A stretch of 64,000 nucleotides of DNA from Branchiostoma floridae (GCF_000003815.2 NC_049988.1:10665521-10729520); one strand, 5' to 3'; positions 1 to 14,600 are shown, counted from the stretch's first letter. A program made the numbers and translations. The notes: generated from the sequence alone by a model not told the origin.

Positions 1-407
1 ATTGAGAAATTTTCGTTAATAGACTCTTATTACATTCCACCAAGTGTGAGGTAATGTAAAACATGGTAAGGTTGATGACCTCATGCCCAGTAAGACTAAC
101 ACGGGACGTCAAACCGTGTTTGAACACGCTTGAAGAGAAGGTATAATTAAAAGGCTCCTCGCCGATCGCCCACATCAAAAGACAAGGATAGATAATGGGA
201 AGATAAAGTGTTATCTTTTGTACAGTTTTGTTCCATAAAGAAATGTTAACCTTGGATTGTAGATCTTACGCGTAATTCACCGACAAATCGCCTCAAAGAT
301 AGCATCCAAGAACTGTGTACGTTATGCTGAACATTAAATCTCGTCTTAATGCATTATTTAGCCCATTGCCAGGTCCCCAAATTTGACATATCGGTACCCT
401 CTTGGGT

Positions 408-537
408 GGCAAATTCTCCTTGTTATTCTTTAATAGTAGGAGGCATATGGTATATATTTTGATGTGATAGCCATTCTGATATGGTACCTTTATACCTCAG
501 GCCTTCTACTATTCAAAAATAACAAGGAGAATTTGCC
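408..537. mobile_element. Short hairpin MITE
   Basis: A 20-base perfect inverted repeat at 408-427 and 518-537, extended imperfectly by a few more bases (TAATAGTAG / CTACTATT), encloses about 90 AT-rich bases. The whole could fold as one hairpin. Confidence 0.7.
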
Positions 538-707
538 ATTTTTTGCGATTTTTGGTCTGGTCCATGGACTAATATTGATATATAATGACAGAAATTATAG
601 CTAAAAGCATGTTTTCTAGAGCTACAAGCTTATATATGAAAACAAAAGACTATTAATGAAAATGTCTTGATGCTGTTGTGATATCCGTTAAACTCCCATT
701 CCTTATA

Positions 708-903
708 CCTCCCTCACATAAGGCGAAAATCGATCGGACGACGAGTCTGCGAGCTCTAAATTACGAGGAGGCATGATCCTGCTGCCGAAGAAGAAATGGC
801 AGAGTTCCCCCCCCCCCCCCCCTTCCCGTCAGGGTCATGCCTCCTCGTAAGTTAGAGCTCGCAGACACGTCGTCCGATCGATTTTCGTCTAATGTGAGGG
901 GGG
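708..903. mobile_element. Palindromic MITE-like element, TA-flanked
   Basis: The two arms, about 65 bases each, are near-perfect inverted copies (both carry GATCGGACGACG and CTCGTAA or its relatives) around a core with a run of about 16 C. The ends read CCTCCCTCAC and GTGAGGGGGG, flanked by TA on both sides. There is no coding capacity. A related but decayed element is at 41471-41706. Confidence 0.75.
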
Positions 904-2611
904 TATTTCGACGGCGATCGCGCCACGACCTCGCCGTGACCTTAAATGGTTTTTTTGCAAGATCTTGACTCCATGATTTGAATATCATGGAAAATGTAAC
1001 TGAGTTTGATTGAATAGACACCAAATGTAAAATACTAGATTTTTTTTATCAATGGAATTTTTAACCCTTGTCCTGCTGAGATCCTTTTGCCAAATTAACC
1101 CTCCTAAGCTGGTCCTCCGGTGGTGCTGCTGCCGATTTACTTATTCCCAAATTGATGCGGTTTGCTGCGGTATGTCAGATTTAGTTAAGAAATGCCCCGT
1201 AAAGATACTGAGACCCACATAAAGGCATTTATATATGTGTATTTTACATATATAAACGGGCTCAGCAGGACAAGGGTATCATGGCCACACCCCCAACCCA
1301 CACGTGTCACCACACGTTCCTGCATAACGTTTGGTGGGATAGGGGAGGGGGGCTACAATACGCACGATACGCACCACCACACCCATTCGTACACGCCCGT
1401 GTGGACCCCCACTGTAGTAAAATTGATATTTTGAGATGTCAGGTATCACTCTATGATGACAAATGTTAACTACTCGCTAGGGGAGGGTACGTGTAAAGAT
1501 GTCATTCAAAGATCCTCCCTGTCACCTTGTTATTTCTTAGTATCCCGAGTAAAGTTAAGGCCTTTTCTATTGCCCAGTCAGATACAGAAAAAACATCCAT
1601 TGCAGTCAAATCTTTGCATCATACACGTTATAATCTTGTACACTTGCGCCGAAGTGACTATATCTAAAACTAGAGGTGGTATCTCAGTGCACTTGGGGTA
1701 TCGGTGCGGCACATGTGGGGTTCGAATTTCAGAGATAAAGAACGAATTTTCGTACGTTTTGTGTATTTTTCTTTGTCTTCTAAGTCATACTTTTACGTAT
1801 TACGCAATTTGTCTAAAAAAATCGGCAAATATAACACAAAAGTGCCGCAGTGAAAGAACCCACAGTACCGCACCGGTTCACCAAGTGTAGTGAGATAGCA
1901 CCTTAAAAGCTCACTGCTTTCACAGTCGAGTTGATTTTGTACCCGCAGTGTTTATAGCCTTGGGTACCAGCAGCTTGCCTAGACTGAAGAACCCATTTGT
2001 CAAATTATAGACTCAACAAAAGTGGAGAAACCGGTTGGATTATTTCACTCCAGGACACGTTGCCGCCTCAGCTAGTGAACCTTGCATCGCCCACAGCATT
2101 CCATAGGTTACTTGTAAGACAATGTCAACGATTAAAAAAAAGTCTTCAAGTTGATCTTTAAAATTTAAAAAAATAGGTAGAGTCCTAACAATTTATTTCT
2201 ATCAAGACGATAGATTTTATGTGTCGCTGTCGCTGATCCCTTGTTCGTTCACAAAAAGTTCAACGCACATTGACCTTTGACATCTTTATATTCATATTTA
2301 TAAACAAAGAAACGCCATTGTTGCTGTCTGACCCCTGGCCACTCATGTGACGTAACACATAATAGCGTTTTAGCACGTTTCTTTCCGACTCCCTGATTGG
2401 TTGCCTGAAGGGCTGAGCATCTGAAATCCGGTCCGCCCTGAAGGGGGTCACATTCAGCCATGTCCGATTAAAGATGAGCACGCTATCGGGGATACAAGTT
2501 TACAACTTTACAGGATCGCCATTTTACACTTAAATTTCAACATCTAACACTCAAACTGCGGCATCGCAACATTGCGTCATTTGTTTTAAGTGAAGGGACG
2601 AAGTTGTCAAG

Positions 2612-2663
2612 ATGGAAACGTCAGTTCTTGTTGGATTTATCCTGATGGGAACTTTAGGCGGGG
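2612..2663 (+). other. Gene A exon 1: signal peptide
   Basis: The ATG at 2612 opens a hydrophobic leader ([17 protein letters not shown]) and the exon stops at a GTAAGT donor in phase 1. The paralogue's first exon also ends in phase 1 after a leader. The first Met was chosen because it puts the hydrophobic core at the N-terminus. Confidence 0.8.
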
Positions 2664-5600
2664 GTAAGTGTTATTTCCACTTCAATACATATCGTTATAT
2701 ATTAAAGCATTTAAAACATAGCATTTCTTTAACATTGTACCATATCATCCTGAACGCTATTCTTCGCAAGGCTTTAAAATGAGAGGGTTTATCTTAATTG
2801 CAGAGCTCCATCATTGTTCTTAATGTCTAAAACATTCCATTGCTGCTGTCTGGAGGTCATAAATCGTTGTGCAATTGATTGTGTAACATTCAAGGACTTG
2901 TCTTACACGTGTTGTCATCAAAGTAGAAATCTTAAGACGGATAAGCTAAGAACTCTTAATCTCCGTGTGACAGTATCAGTTGTAGATTCATATACTAGAA
3001 ATATGCAAACTTCAGAAAAAATTGACACACTTCTGAATCATGAAGGGCGTCGTCCTACTTTCGTTGATTATATTGTGACCTTTCATTCGGACAAGAACCT
3101 GTTCAGGCCAACGAACGTATTCGGGCAACTTGGTCCGAACAGGATGTTTGTTGAAACGAAAAAAAAGGCTCATCAAGTGATATACAAACATATGCCATAG
3201 ACTTATCAATTTCTTTACCTTCTACGTGTTTTGTTGCCTATTTTATTGCACTTTTCGTTCCCGAAAGCTGCCCAGTCGGGGCCCAGTTTTTGTGACCGCA
3301 GCATTATCACACCCCATTTTTACTAGAGGCTGTGACTGCGCTGCGACTGCGCTGTGATCGCTAAGCGACCAAAGATCTGACAGATCGCTCAACGAGTTTC
3401 ATAGATGAAGAGCGATATCTTACGTTAGTTGTGTTTGGTTGTCTATAAATCAAACATTTATATCTGGCATCATATCCTAATGATCTAGGATTACAAAAAT
3501 CTAAGTTTGGGCGTTGTACGACCGTTCATCGATCGCCAACTCGGTGAAAGCTAGGTGCTTCAAGAGTCTTCCATTTTTTGTTCGGGTCTTATCTCTTTCC
3601 TAGACAAACCGTTGATCAAAAAGTGTTGTTTCGTATAAAATACTGCTTTACGCCTACCTAGGACACAATTACGGGATGAATAACCAACGCCAACCAAGCC
3701 GTGTAGGCATAAAACTCTTTCATTGTTATAGTGACTAATACTATTTCGTGAAGCTCGTAAAAGAGTATAGTCATCTGAGTAAATAGGCGTAGCCCAATCC
3801 ACCCAATATACGCACATTCCAATACCTTGATATCCATAATACAGAAACATATGTGCGACCTAAAATCGTTTACTCTTTCGATTGACGTTTGTCAGGACGA
3901 CACACGACAGAATACAAAATACACCATAGAATGGCGTTGGGTAGCGTAACTGTATTTACACATGTAGTTGAATGACCGCACAGATTGACTTTTGTACGCA
4001 TCAAAATTTAAAAAAAAGTATGGCTGAACACTGAGAAACATAAAATTGATTTTAATCAAGCGTAGCAAATCCATCATCCTTCTAATCCCATCTACACAAT
4101 GGTACACGTTGACCTTTGGGCAAGTAACAGTGACCTCCCAAGACAACTAGAAACATTGCTTGTTTTTGCCTTTGTTGATAATGATGTCCACATTCCCTCG
4201 CATCTTCCATACTCTAAACATATAAGACAAAATTTGCATTCATCTGTATATCTGCGAGAGAGAGTGAAGGTATTAGGTATGAAGATAGGAGGGAGAATTT
4301 CACGAACCAAGTCTTAATCACCTTGAATTTGGAGACAGATTTTAAAAGATATTCTATTTCAAAATTCAAAGTTCAAAATCGAGTGCTACTTGTAGGCACG
4401 TAGAAGAAACATGGAAGATATCCGTGTGACAAGGACAGTGATTGACAATATTGTGACAATATACTAACTCAAGTCCTAGTGTTGTCTACACCTAGACCAG
4501 TTCAGTTTTACGACCCTCCCCCGCCTTCCCTTAACTTGTGGTCTCTGTGATTTTCATAGGGAAACGGAAAAACGGAACTATTTTTCACTATGATAAGACA
4601 TGTGGTGCAAGTACTGCCGACAGAAAAACAATAATTAATTTGGTAGGAATAACACGTTATTATTTCAGCCATTAGTCTGATTGGAAGGGAAGGCACGTCC
4701 TCGCCTGTTTGAGGGTGATAAGTGCCGACATTCCTTTTGTTCGGTCAGGTCCACCATGAGGCGTGTCCAATTTACCTACCAGCTCTGTCATTTCCCGTCT
4801 TTTCATCCTTTGACCACTGACACACTGTACTGGTATGGTGCACACGACGTCTATCTAATGTGAACATTGTCATTAAAGACAGAAGGGTGAAAAAATGAAT
4901 ACTTCTCGTTGTAATAGATGACACATTGCCGAACCATTGCCAATTTTCAGCTGAAATGGTTTGTTGCAAATGCTGCCCCAGGGCCCCGTGTCAACGCCCT
5001 CAAACTTTGTCTTTGGTTGAGAAGAATAATTGAATCAAACCACAACCCCCTAATATCGGCTCATTGACCTATCTTAATACGACGTGGGAACGCATAGATT
5101 AGATATAATTTGAAACTCATGCAAAATATTTGCCGATAATCATTCCAATACTATAGGCAAGGTTAAGCAATTAATGAGAGGCAGCAGATCGCTTCAAGAT
5201 GGTCTCCATAAGGTCAATGATAACATAACATATGAAATTAAGTCCTTCAAGTCATGTGGGTACCTTACAGTCCTTCGATCTAGACGTACACGTGGCACAC
5301 ACTTCGTAATCTATTTAAACTGTGACACAATCAATTTTCGTGTAAGATGTTTCGTGTAAGATGTTGGGGGGGGGGGGGGGAGGTGGTGTCGGTCATGGAT
5401 GCTGTCTTTAGTGTGGAATATAATCCAAACGATCTCTCTATGACAGTCCTAGTTTCTTGACAATATTCTTGCACACAATTTGTCAAATGAAACATTGACT
5501 TGTCGTTCTTGGTTACCTATCATATGGTCTTGTTGCGGTACTTTTAACAAGGTCCTTGATTTGTCCAATTGACGAGAAACAGACTCTAGTTTTACTGTAG

Positions 5601-8600
5601 CATTTGTTAAAGGGCAGGACAATCTCAGAGTAATTGTTGCATTACATGCCTGAGATGTTCTTTTGTAAATTGCAACATTTCAAACACGGCCGTGTATATG
5701 TCAGTGACCTTTTCTCTCATTATAACAAGTACTGTGTATCACGCATGCATCTGTTGACAAAAGCTCATAAGTAATTAGTTTATAAGTCAGCTGATCCTTA
5801 GTTTTGTGCAGCTATTAGTTCACCACAGAGTAACATTGACACGTCATACTGGTATGAAACAATCGGATTTGTTACATATTCAAATTTTCCGTTTACAGTC
5901 AATATCTTTCCAGTTTTTGTTGCTGTGTTCTTCTTTTTCCTTCTCAACGGAATCACACATGCAATACTTGTTTGCTTCAAAATGTCTACATTGTACTGCC
6001 TATCACAAAATACCAAATTTGACTGGTTGTATCAAAAATAATTGCGCATGTTCCATTGCATGACAAAAGAGTTTCACAAAACATTCTTACTATCACCGCA
6101 AGTCAATGAATCAATTAAGTTGCATGAATGTTAATTTTTGGCGACGCCTCAGGGGTGAGCCTAACATTATAAAAGTATTAAGACTCTATAGACTTTCATT
6201 TTCAGTGACAAGTGTCTTTGTTTTTCTGTAAACGCTGACCTGCATTATATGTAACCTTAATTTATTCTAAAATGTATCTTTTATGATGATATTTTAGAAT
6301 GACACTGATATGATGATATTTTTAGAATGAAACTCTCGGGCGAACAAACGCCAACTATGTAATTTGGTTTAAAATTTCAGTTTATGTTTTAAACTGCGAA
6401 AACCAAAATAAAGCTCTCATCTCATTATAGTATTCTGTGCGGCTAGTTTGACAAAAGGCAAATTACTGGGAGGGAAACGTCCTGCTTTTTTTATGAAAAC
6501 GGTGCCTTTCTATTGTTTAATTTTCTTTTCTTTGTTTCAGTTGGGTTCTATACTGCAAATGCCCAGCAATTAGGGTTCTGCCATCAGGCCTTTAATGTGA
6601 GGTTTCTCGGACACTGTTACTGGTACGTACTATACATGATTAACATGGGATAGTTACATTATTTGAGATAGACCTTGAATTTGCTAGTAATCTAGTTCTT
6701 TCTGAATGTCAATTTCTAGTAACTGGCGAAAAACATTGCATGCTTTCTGACCGTTTACAAAATCATATCTAGTTGCTTGAGTAAATGCTATATAATATAT
6801 CCCTTTATCTGGATGTCTAACCTCCATCAAAGTATCGCTGATTCTAATTTTCAGCATTTTCTTGTAAACGTTTGAAGCTTGTTTGTTGGTAAGATCCACA
6901 TGTTTTCTCCGAATAGGAAAAACAGAGCAGACAGATGGGCCTCCGCGCAAAGTAACTGTGAAAGTATTCTCGCTGGAAGTCATCTCCTGACTGACATGAC
7001 AGAGGAGAAACACCAGGAGCTGTTGAATCAGTTTTCTGACTTAGACTCGTTCTGGCTCGGACTGAGCGACAGAGGAACGGAGGGAAGTTTCGTCTGGGAT
7101 GACCTTGCGGACACTCCGCTGGGGTCACCCACACAGTGGGACCCAAACACGCCGAACACAGGGGGGAGAGACTGTGTCGCCATCACGGGCAGTAGCTGGG
7201 TTCCCATGGACTGCAACACGCAGCTACCATACATCTGTGAAAAAGGTATGAGGATTGTCAAGGAATGAACAAGCCACTGCTTCTGTGACACATGCAGTTT
7301 CTAAGCTCGAAGTCCGTCTTCGAACCAAGCCTTTTCTTTTCTCAAACCGATAGGTATTGATAAATTTGAGAGTGTCTGAAAACATTCAATCTAAATCGTA
7401 GCCAGTTGATGTGCTTGCTTGCTTGTCTGTCTGTCTCTCCGGGTATAAGTCAAGAGTATTATGAATATTGAGTGAAAATATGTGGGATATAACTATGCCT
7501 TTTTTTAAATGAACTAACTAAGAAAATAGCAGCAATGCTACAGTTTGCATGAATGTAAAAAAATCACATCCCTAATGGTGTTTTTTATTCTTTGTTACCA
7601 GACGTTGACGAGTGCGCTGATAACCCCTGTGACGAGCATGCCGTCTGCACCAACACCAAGGGATCCTTCACCTGCACCTGCGACGACGGCTACACGGGCA
7701 ACGGTTTAACGTGCACAGGTATGGCAGATTTTCGCCAACACCTTTACTATATGTTGATCATCAAATCTTAACTGCCCACATGCTGTATATGAATTGTAAG
7801 TGATCTTACCTTAAATCCTATCCATTCCTTAACTAATCCTATAAATCCACCCTCCATAAGGGGTGATTCCTCCGGGACGACTGACCAGCTATACATCGAC
7901 TATGCCTCACTAACTCTAGAAGGGGTGTCGGTCTACAAACTGCTGCTGTACCTGAAAATGATTCTAATGTGCCCATTTCGCAATGTTAATTTGGAACTTC
8001 AATAACTACCAGCATCCCGACATTAGTACAAATCCATTAAATGGATCTTGAGTTACGAGTGTGAACATGCAAACATATATAACCCCCCCCCCCCCAAAAA
8101 AAAATACCTCTACCGGAGGTGTACCTCCTTCCCCGAGTTTACAACTGCTTTTGCCATTTTCCGACAGCCCGATGCAGCCAAAGCTGTAACGCCAGCGCGC
8201 TATGCCGCAGCACTGACGGGTCCAACTACGCCTGTGTTTGTAATGACGGCTTCGAGGGCGATGGAGTAACTTGCACTGGTAAGTAGAGATGGATACGATG
8301 TACCTGTACAGAACTGTTTTTTTCTTGTGGGGGACCGGTCCAGAAAAACTGGACCTAGAAAGTCAGTGGATCGGACTTTGGACCGATCAAGAAAATGGAT
8401 AGATTATACCGGTAGGCGTTCAAGTGTTTTGGGGCTTACTGGTCCAAGAAAGTAACAACGGCGAAGTAAAAGAGAGTTGATAGTCATTTGCAAGTCTCCA
8501 CAGTCAAACTTGTTTAGTGTTGCTTACATGGAGATAGGATTTTAAAATGCCACTGGAAGTCATAAACTATACCAAACAGATTCCGTTGTAGCGAAATTGG

Positions 8601-11600
8601 CCATTGTTTTGAGTATCGCACATTCCCAAGTTTTCACAACCAATAAGGTCCAGGTTCAGGTCCGTACCTGGACCAGATCCACTGGACCAGTACTTACCAT
8701 ACGTGGATCTGAATTTTCTACACAAACATCATGAAGATCATAGAATTCTTCTTGCCAGAAGTGCTTGATGTGGCAGTTATCTTTCTGTACAGATTGATGA
8801 ACTTGTGGCTCTCTTTTCATCAGATATAGACGAGTGTCTAGATCCGGATGCCGCCCGGTGCCACGTAGAACATGGAAATTGCGTCAACACGCCGGGATCC
8901 TTTGACTGTTTCTGTAACCCCGGGTACCAGCGAACAAGCGGAGACCTCCATGAGTGTGAGGATGTGGATGAATGTCTCGCCATAAAGAATCGCCATCCCT
9001 GTTCACCGGACGCACACTGCGACAACTCCATAGGCAGCTTTAGATGTGACTGTAATCCAGGATATACTGGGAACGGATACGAATGCGTAGGTACGTTCTC
9101 CATGAGAAAGAGTGGAACTATCATATCTTACTTCCTTCGCCAGGAAGGTTATGTTTTTCGGTGCCGTTTGTTCTTGTGCGTGTTTGTTCTTGTGCGTGTA
9201 TATATATATTTATTGATATATTGTGTTCTGGATATGATTTTTGTAGTGATTTTGACTGATTGATAACTTTGGGGACAGAGAATAAGTGGTGTAGTTTTGC
9301 CCCTAGCGATTGTTTTGTGAACTACAGGGGCCAATTTTGTTTACGACTTTGAAAGAGAAAAGCTAGAGAGGAGCGTAGTGTATCATCAAATGTTGGTAGG
9401 AAGATAAGCGATGATTTAAAACATTGAACGTTATAATAGTGCATATCAAAAAGGCTGTTTCAAAATTCATACAACACTTGTGTTTCTGTAGATATTGATG
9501 AGTGCGCTACGGGGCAACACAACTGTCACGTAAACGCGGACTGTGTCAACCAAGTGCCGGCCAGCAGCGATCACGAAGAGGGCAGCGAACATGACGCCGT
9601 AGTTGGGTTTACTTGCACTTGTAAGCCTGGCTATCAAGGAGACGGCGTTACCTGTGAAGGTTAGTTGATGAGTGTAGTAACAATACTTTCTCTGTTATGA
9701 GATGATAATGTGATAACAGCAACATTATCGCAAGATCATACCCGAGGGCTAATTGCATATGCCTACTGTATACCCCAAGGAAGAAAATTAACTGAATAGT
9801 TATGAAAAAAGAAATGACATCTATTCCACTTAAACTATCTGAAGAGTTTGAAAGCTTTCATTGTCATGACAGAGAACTCCTGGTTGCTGTGCAGTCAAAT
9901 ACCACTTTCAAATTTTACAGCTTTAGATGCCCGTCGTATGTTGCTAAAATATGAATGTGTTGCTAAATCTCCAATGTGAAATATATTGTGACAATTTTTG
10001 ATTGCCGAAAAGAAAACATTATAAATCGTGCAATATTGCCATTTTTACTACAATTGCACAAGAGTCAGAGATTACTCCGACATGTTGAGTGACATCCATC
10101 ACTCTTCTTCATGGTGACTAGAATAAACTGACAAAGCTAGATCATGCTGCACATGAAATGTAGCCGTTTTTTTCTAGTCAAATCTCCAGTGTTACCATTC
10201 TGCTAGTTCATTCTATTGACGCTAAAGAATAGCGATATATGTCACTTGAAACGTCCAGAAGGAATCTCCGAATCTTGTCCACCTGTATTAATTCAATGAC
10301 TTGTCTTTAAAAACATTGTTTACCTGGATGTGTAACCTTCATGGACGTATCACAATAGTCTTACTTGTCACTTACAACTATGTAACTTTTCCATAGACGC
10401 AGATGAATGTCTGGAGACGCCCTATCCTTGCGATGCGAACGCGGACTGCACCAACATCGTCAGTTCCTACACCTGCGCGTGCCGAGACGGTTTTCAAGGC
10501 GACGGAATGAACTGCACTGACATCGACGAGTGTGCCGGAGGCCAGGTTCAATGCCACGCCCTAGCAACCTGCGTCAACACCGTGGGATCCTACCTGTGTC
10601 GCTGTCGGGACGGTTTCCAAGGAGACGGGATAACGTCGTGTGCAGATGAGGACGAGTGCCTGGCGACCCCTTCACCCTGTCCCGCTAACACCGACTGTAC
10701 CAATAACGTGGGGTCCTACAGCTGTCAGTGTAAGGCTGGGTTTACCGGAACTCCTCCTGACAACTGCATCGGTAATTTCTCACTCAATACATCAATTCAT
10801 CGGTAACAAGTTACACCCCCATTTCCACTTGAGGTTTCGATCGTCCTGCTCAACGAATTTCGTAGATATAAGATTTTCGATACGTTGTGTGTGTTTTGAT
10901 GTCTTATGGGTCACTTAAATCCAGTTTGAACCGATGTATGGTCTCTCAGAGATCGCGGTCTAGTAGAAAGAGGACCATTATATCATATTACGTGCATTAT
11001 ATGTCCAGATGGCCCTATATTGTTGTAGTAAGCAGTGAACATTCCCAGATACACAGAAAAGATTGAACATGTAACGTAACGTTGTCTCATCATGTTGCTT
11101 AGAGTGAGGCAAACTACCTAGGTCACAATCAATGTGCCTAATGATGTCCTGGAAACATTAGGTGATGACTGATGAGAAAAGTAGTTGCTGATATCGTCTA
11201 GCCTGAATATGAAACACATATAATGTTCATTACTTTCAGATGTGGACGAATGCGCCAATAATGCTCAACTCTGCAATGCACCGTCAGTCTGCGTCAACAC
11301 ACCCGGTAGTCACGTGTGTCAATGCACGAACGGATACCAGTATGACGGGTCTCAGTGTGTGGATGCTAACGAGTGCGATGGGAATCCCTGCGATCCTAAC
11401 GCAGACTGCGCGAACACAGTGGGGAGTTATACTTGTACTTGCCGCCCTGGGTTTGTAGGCAACGGCTTGGTCTGCACCGGTGAGTAATAAAACTTGATTG
11501 CCTCATCGAAAATGAAGGTTTTGTAGTCAGTTGTTTTAAGTTGTAGTCAGTTGTGGGTTTGTTTGTTTGTGCGAGTGGTAGCCTAGGTAATAGAATTGGT

Positions 11601-14600
11601 CCAGTTCCAGAATGTAGAACATGAGATAAAGATTTAAGAAATTACCAAAAAAATCGAGATATTTCACGGGATGTTTAAATTTTAGTTCTTATCATGATAC
11701 AACACTTGTAACTCAACACCGCACCCGTCCTATATGGGTACAAATGTAGTGCATGGTAAATGATGTTGAAGGCATTTCGTGTCGATATATGCACTACAAA
11801 CCTTTATGATCTTTACTCGACCGAAGCTTTTATTTTTATTTGTAGATGTCGATGAGTGTACAGGAACACCATGCCACGTGAACGCAGACTGTACGAATAC
11901 TATTGGTAATTACACCTGCACCTGTCATGTTGGCTACGAGGGCGATGGGAAGGTGTGCAATGATGCCGACGAGTGCAGCCGGACTCCCCGACCGTGCCAT
12001 GACCAAGCCGACTGCACCAACACCCCTGGTTCCTACACCTGCCGATGTAGGGTTCCTTACAGAGGAGACGGTATCCAATGCACCAGTAAGTGTTACAGTA
12101 CGGTTATTTTTACCCCCCCCCCCCCCCCCCCGAGAAGCGGAGATATTGTATTGTGATTACTTGCCATGGCGCATTTGTTTTGTTTGTTCGCTTTTCTTGG
12201 TGTGAATAAGGATATTGAACCTCATTGGTGTAAATATGACAGATTGACAGCATGTAATGCGGAAGCGGTTGCAAAGGATACATGGTGAACTGGAAGTATG
12301 ACTGGGCTCGGGTTTTAGAGTGATGTTTTCGAGAACTAAGATATGACTCATGGCTACACTCACACAGTAATGTCTGATACCAAGAGGTACCCACTTAGAG
12401 CTCATCACAACCTTGTTCAGTCAATCTTTTTTTATTTCATTTAAAGTTATTGCTAACTGACTGACATAGCCCTGATACTTGAATTATCTATACTTTAGAC
12501 GACCCGAACACGAACTGTGTGACCGGCGCAAACGGAGTGATAACCTGCACGTGTAAACCTGGCTACACTGGAAACGGTTACACCTGCACCGACGCTGACG
12601 AGTGCGCCGGAACACCAAGACGCTGCCATGAACAGGCGACCTGCACCAACACACTTGGGTCCTTCCGATGCACCTGTAACCAAGGATACCAGGGAGACGG
12701 ACTCACCTGTACAAGTAAGACAATCCCGTTCTTAACTTCGACAAAGAATAAAAAGTTTACAGGAAACATGTTGTTCAATGATAATAACTTTATTATTGTC
12801 AATACATCAAGTCTATTCATGGCTTCTCATTAAGAACACAGTAACGATGAAGAGAATATTTCTGAAGATTTAGATTATTCTTGAATGAATTGATAATTCA
12901 TAATGGTCATTATGAATAGTATATCGCAGACGCAAGTGGAATCGCATACTCCTACAGTGCATGCTTAAAACCAGCTGTAGACGTCTTAGGCAACTTACCG
13001 ATTGACATTCACGCAGTTCAACCATCTTAGCCGTATCATAATTATAACATAATATCATAATGGATGCAAAATTAACAGACAGGTTTGGAACAGATAGGTT
13101 AGAACGGATAACAACCGTATCATGAAACGCACTGTAGGATAATGATGAAGACAGCTGCTATTTATTCGATACTGTTGAATTTAATGTTAGCTTTTAGAAT
13201 AGAGTAAACACATGCTATATTGCACTGCACCAACTGCCCTCCCTTTTCATGTTACCTGCAATTAGCCCTCGGACAGGAATTTTCGATAAACTTAATTAAA
13301 ATCATGCCTAAATCAGTCCACACACGTGTTTATTCAAAATTTAATTCTTTCACCATTTTCGTTGCGCAGGTACTACTGGTGGGGTTTGTGCAGGTTTTGC
13401 AGGGGGCAGTCACGGCACACATACCTATCAAGTCGTGCTGGACGGCGTTACCCTGACAGACGAGCTGCGAGATACTAACACGGAACCCTACAGAAGTCTG
13501 ACAGCAGACATAGCAGTCTTGGTGAGCACTAGAGTCTTTCACAGCTAGTTTGGCAACAGAGAGTATGAGCTTACCTACACAGAGACATGCTGTATGCACA
13601 TTTGGGCGTAAAACAGCTGTAAATCAAGATAAAGCAAATATTTTTTATCGTTAACATTACTATATCTCTTTGAGGTTCTAACAGTTTGACAGTAGCTGGC
13701 ACTGCTATTAAAGTATAGAAATAGTGTATACTGTTTAATATGTAAAGATAGCGTTGTTTTTGTTTTATTGCAAAATTGCAGGTCAAATGTACAATTTGTG
13801 TGTGCGTGTGTGTGCATGTGCGTGTGTGTGAATGTGCGTACGCGCGCGCGTGTGTGTGTGTGTGTGTTGCTAGCATAACTTGAGAGAAGTTGTTGGTATA
13901 TGTTAATCAGATTTGGTAGGCAAGTACGTATAGCTAGGTCAGGAAAACAACGATCAAGTTTAGTATTGTACCCCCCTAGCGGGTTCCTACGGTACTGCAG
14001 CTGAACTTTCCTTCTTACTAATGTGATGTCTTCGTCGCCAGGTGAATAACGTGATGAAGACGACACAGCATGCAGGCAAAGTCAAGAACGTCTTGGTCAC
14101 ACGGCTGAAGGAGGTGGAAGGAGAAGTAGTGGCTGTGTATGACGCCTGTCTGGAAAACGCCAACGCCGCACAGGGGCTGGAAATACAGAACAATATACAA
14201 GCGGCCAGCAGCGTGGACAACACGCTTGGTATCAACCTGAAAACAGCCTGCTATCTGGAGTCAGACGACAGTAATTGTCCGACATCGGCCTCCGTCAGTG
14301 GAGGAGGATCAGGTAATACAACAAAGTGCACTATATCTGTTGGAGTCGTGTACTTTGCATTGTAAATAGTTTGTGTCATACATTGCATTCTGTAAGGTCT
14401 TTGAAAATTCGGTCATTCATTCACAAGTATTAAATAGAAATGTTTGAAACACAAAATACAAACTTCTTGGCAAACTAATTCACCAGAAGTATTGGTAGTA
14501 GAAGTAGTAGTACTAGTACTAGTATTACTTATCTAGTAGTAGTATTACTAGTAGTAATAGCAGTAGTATTAGAGGTAGTAGCAGTAGTAGTAGTTATAAT

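Larger units (their letters stand above)
1..2611. other. Upstream intergenic region
   Basis: No gene seen. It holds two inverted-repeat elements (408-537 and 708-903) and AT-rich sequence. The frame open at 1453-1890 has no recognisable domain or coding-like composition. Confidence 0.6.

Noticed and set aside
1453-1890. Plus-strand 145-codon frame
   Set aside because: No recognisable domain or signal; composition like the surrounding intergenic DNA.
2814-3200. Plus-strand 128-codon frame in intron 1 of gene A
   Set aside because: No domain and no splice-compatible boundaries with neighbours.
13575-14066. Minus-strand 163-codon frame with His/Thr repeats
   Set aside because: It crosses a GT microsatellite and the antisense of a SEA exon. 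No domain.
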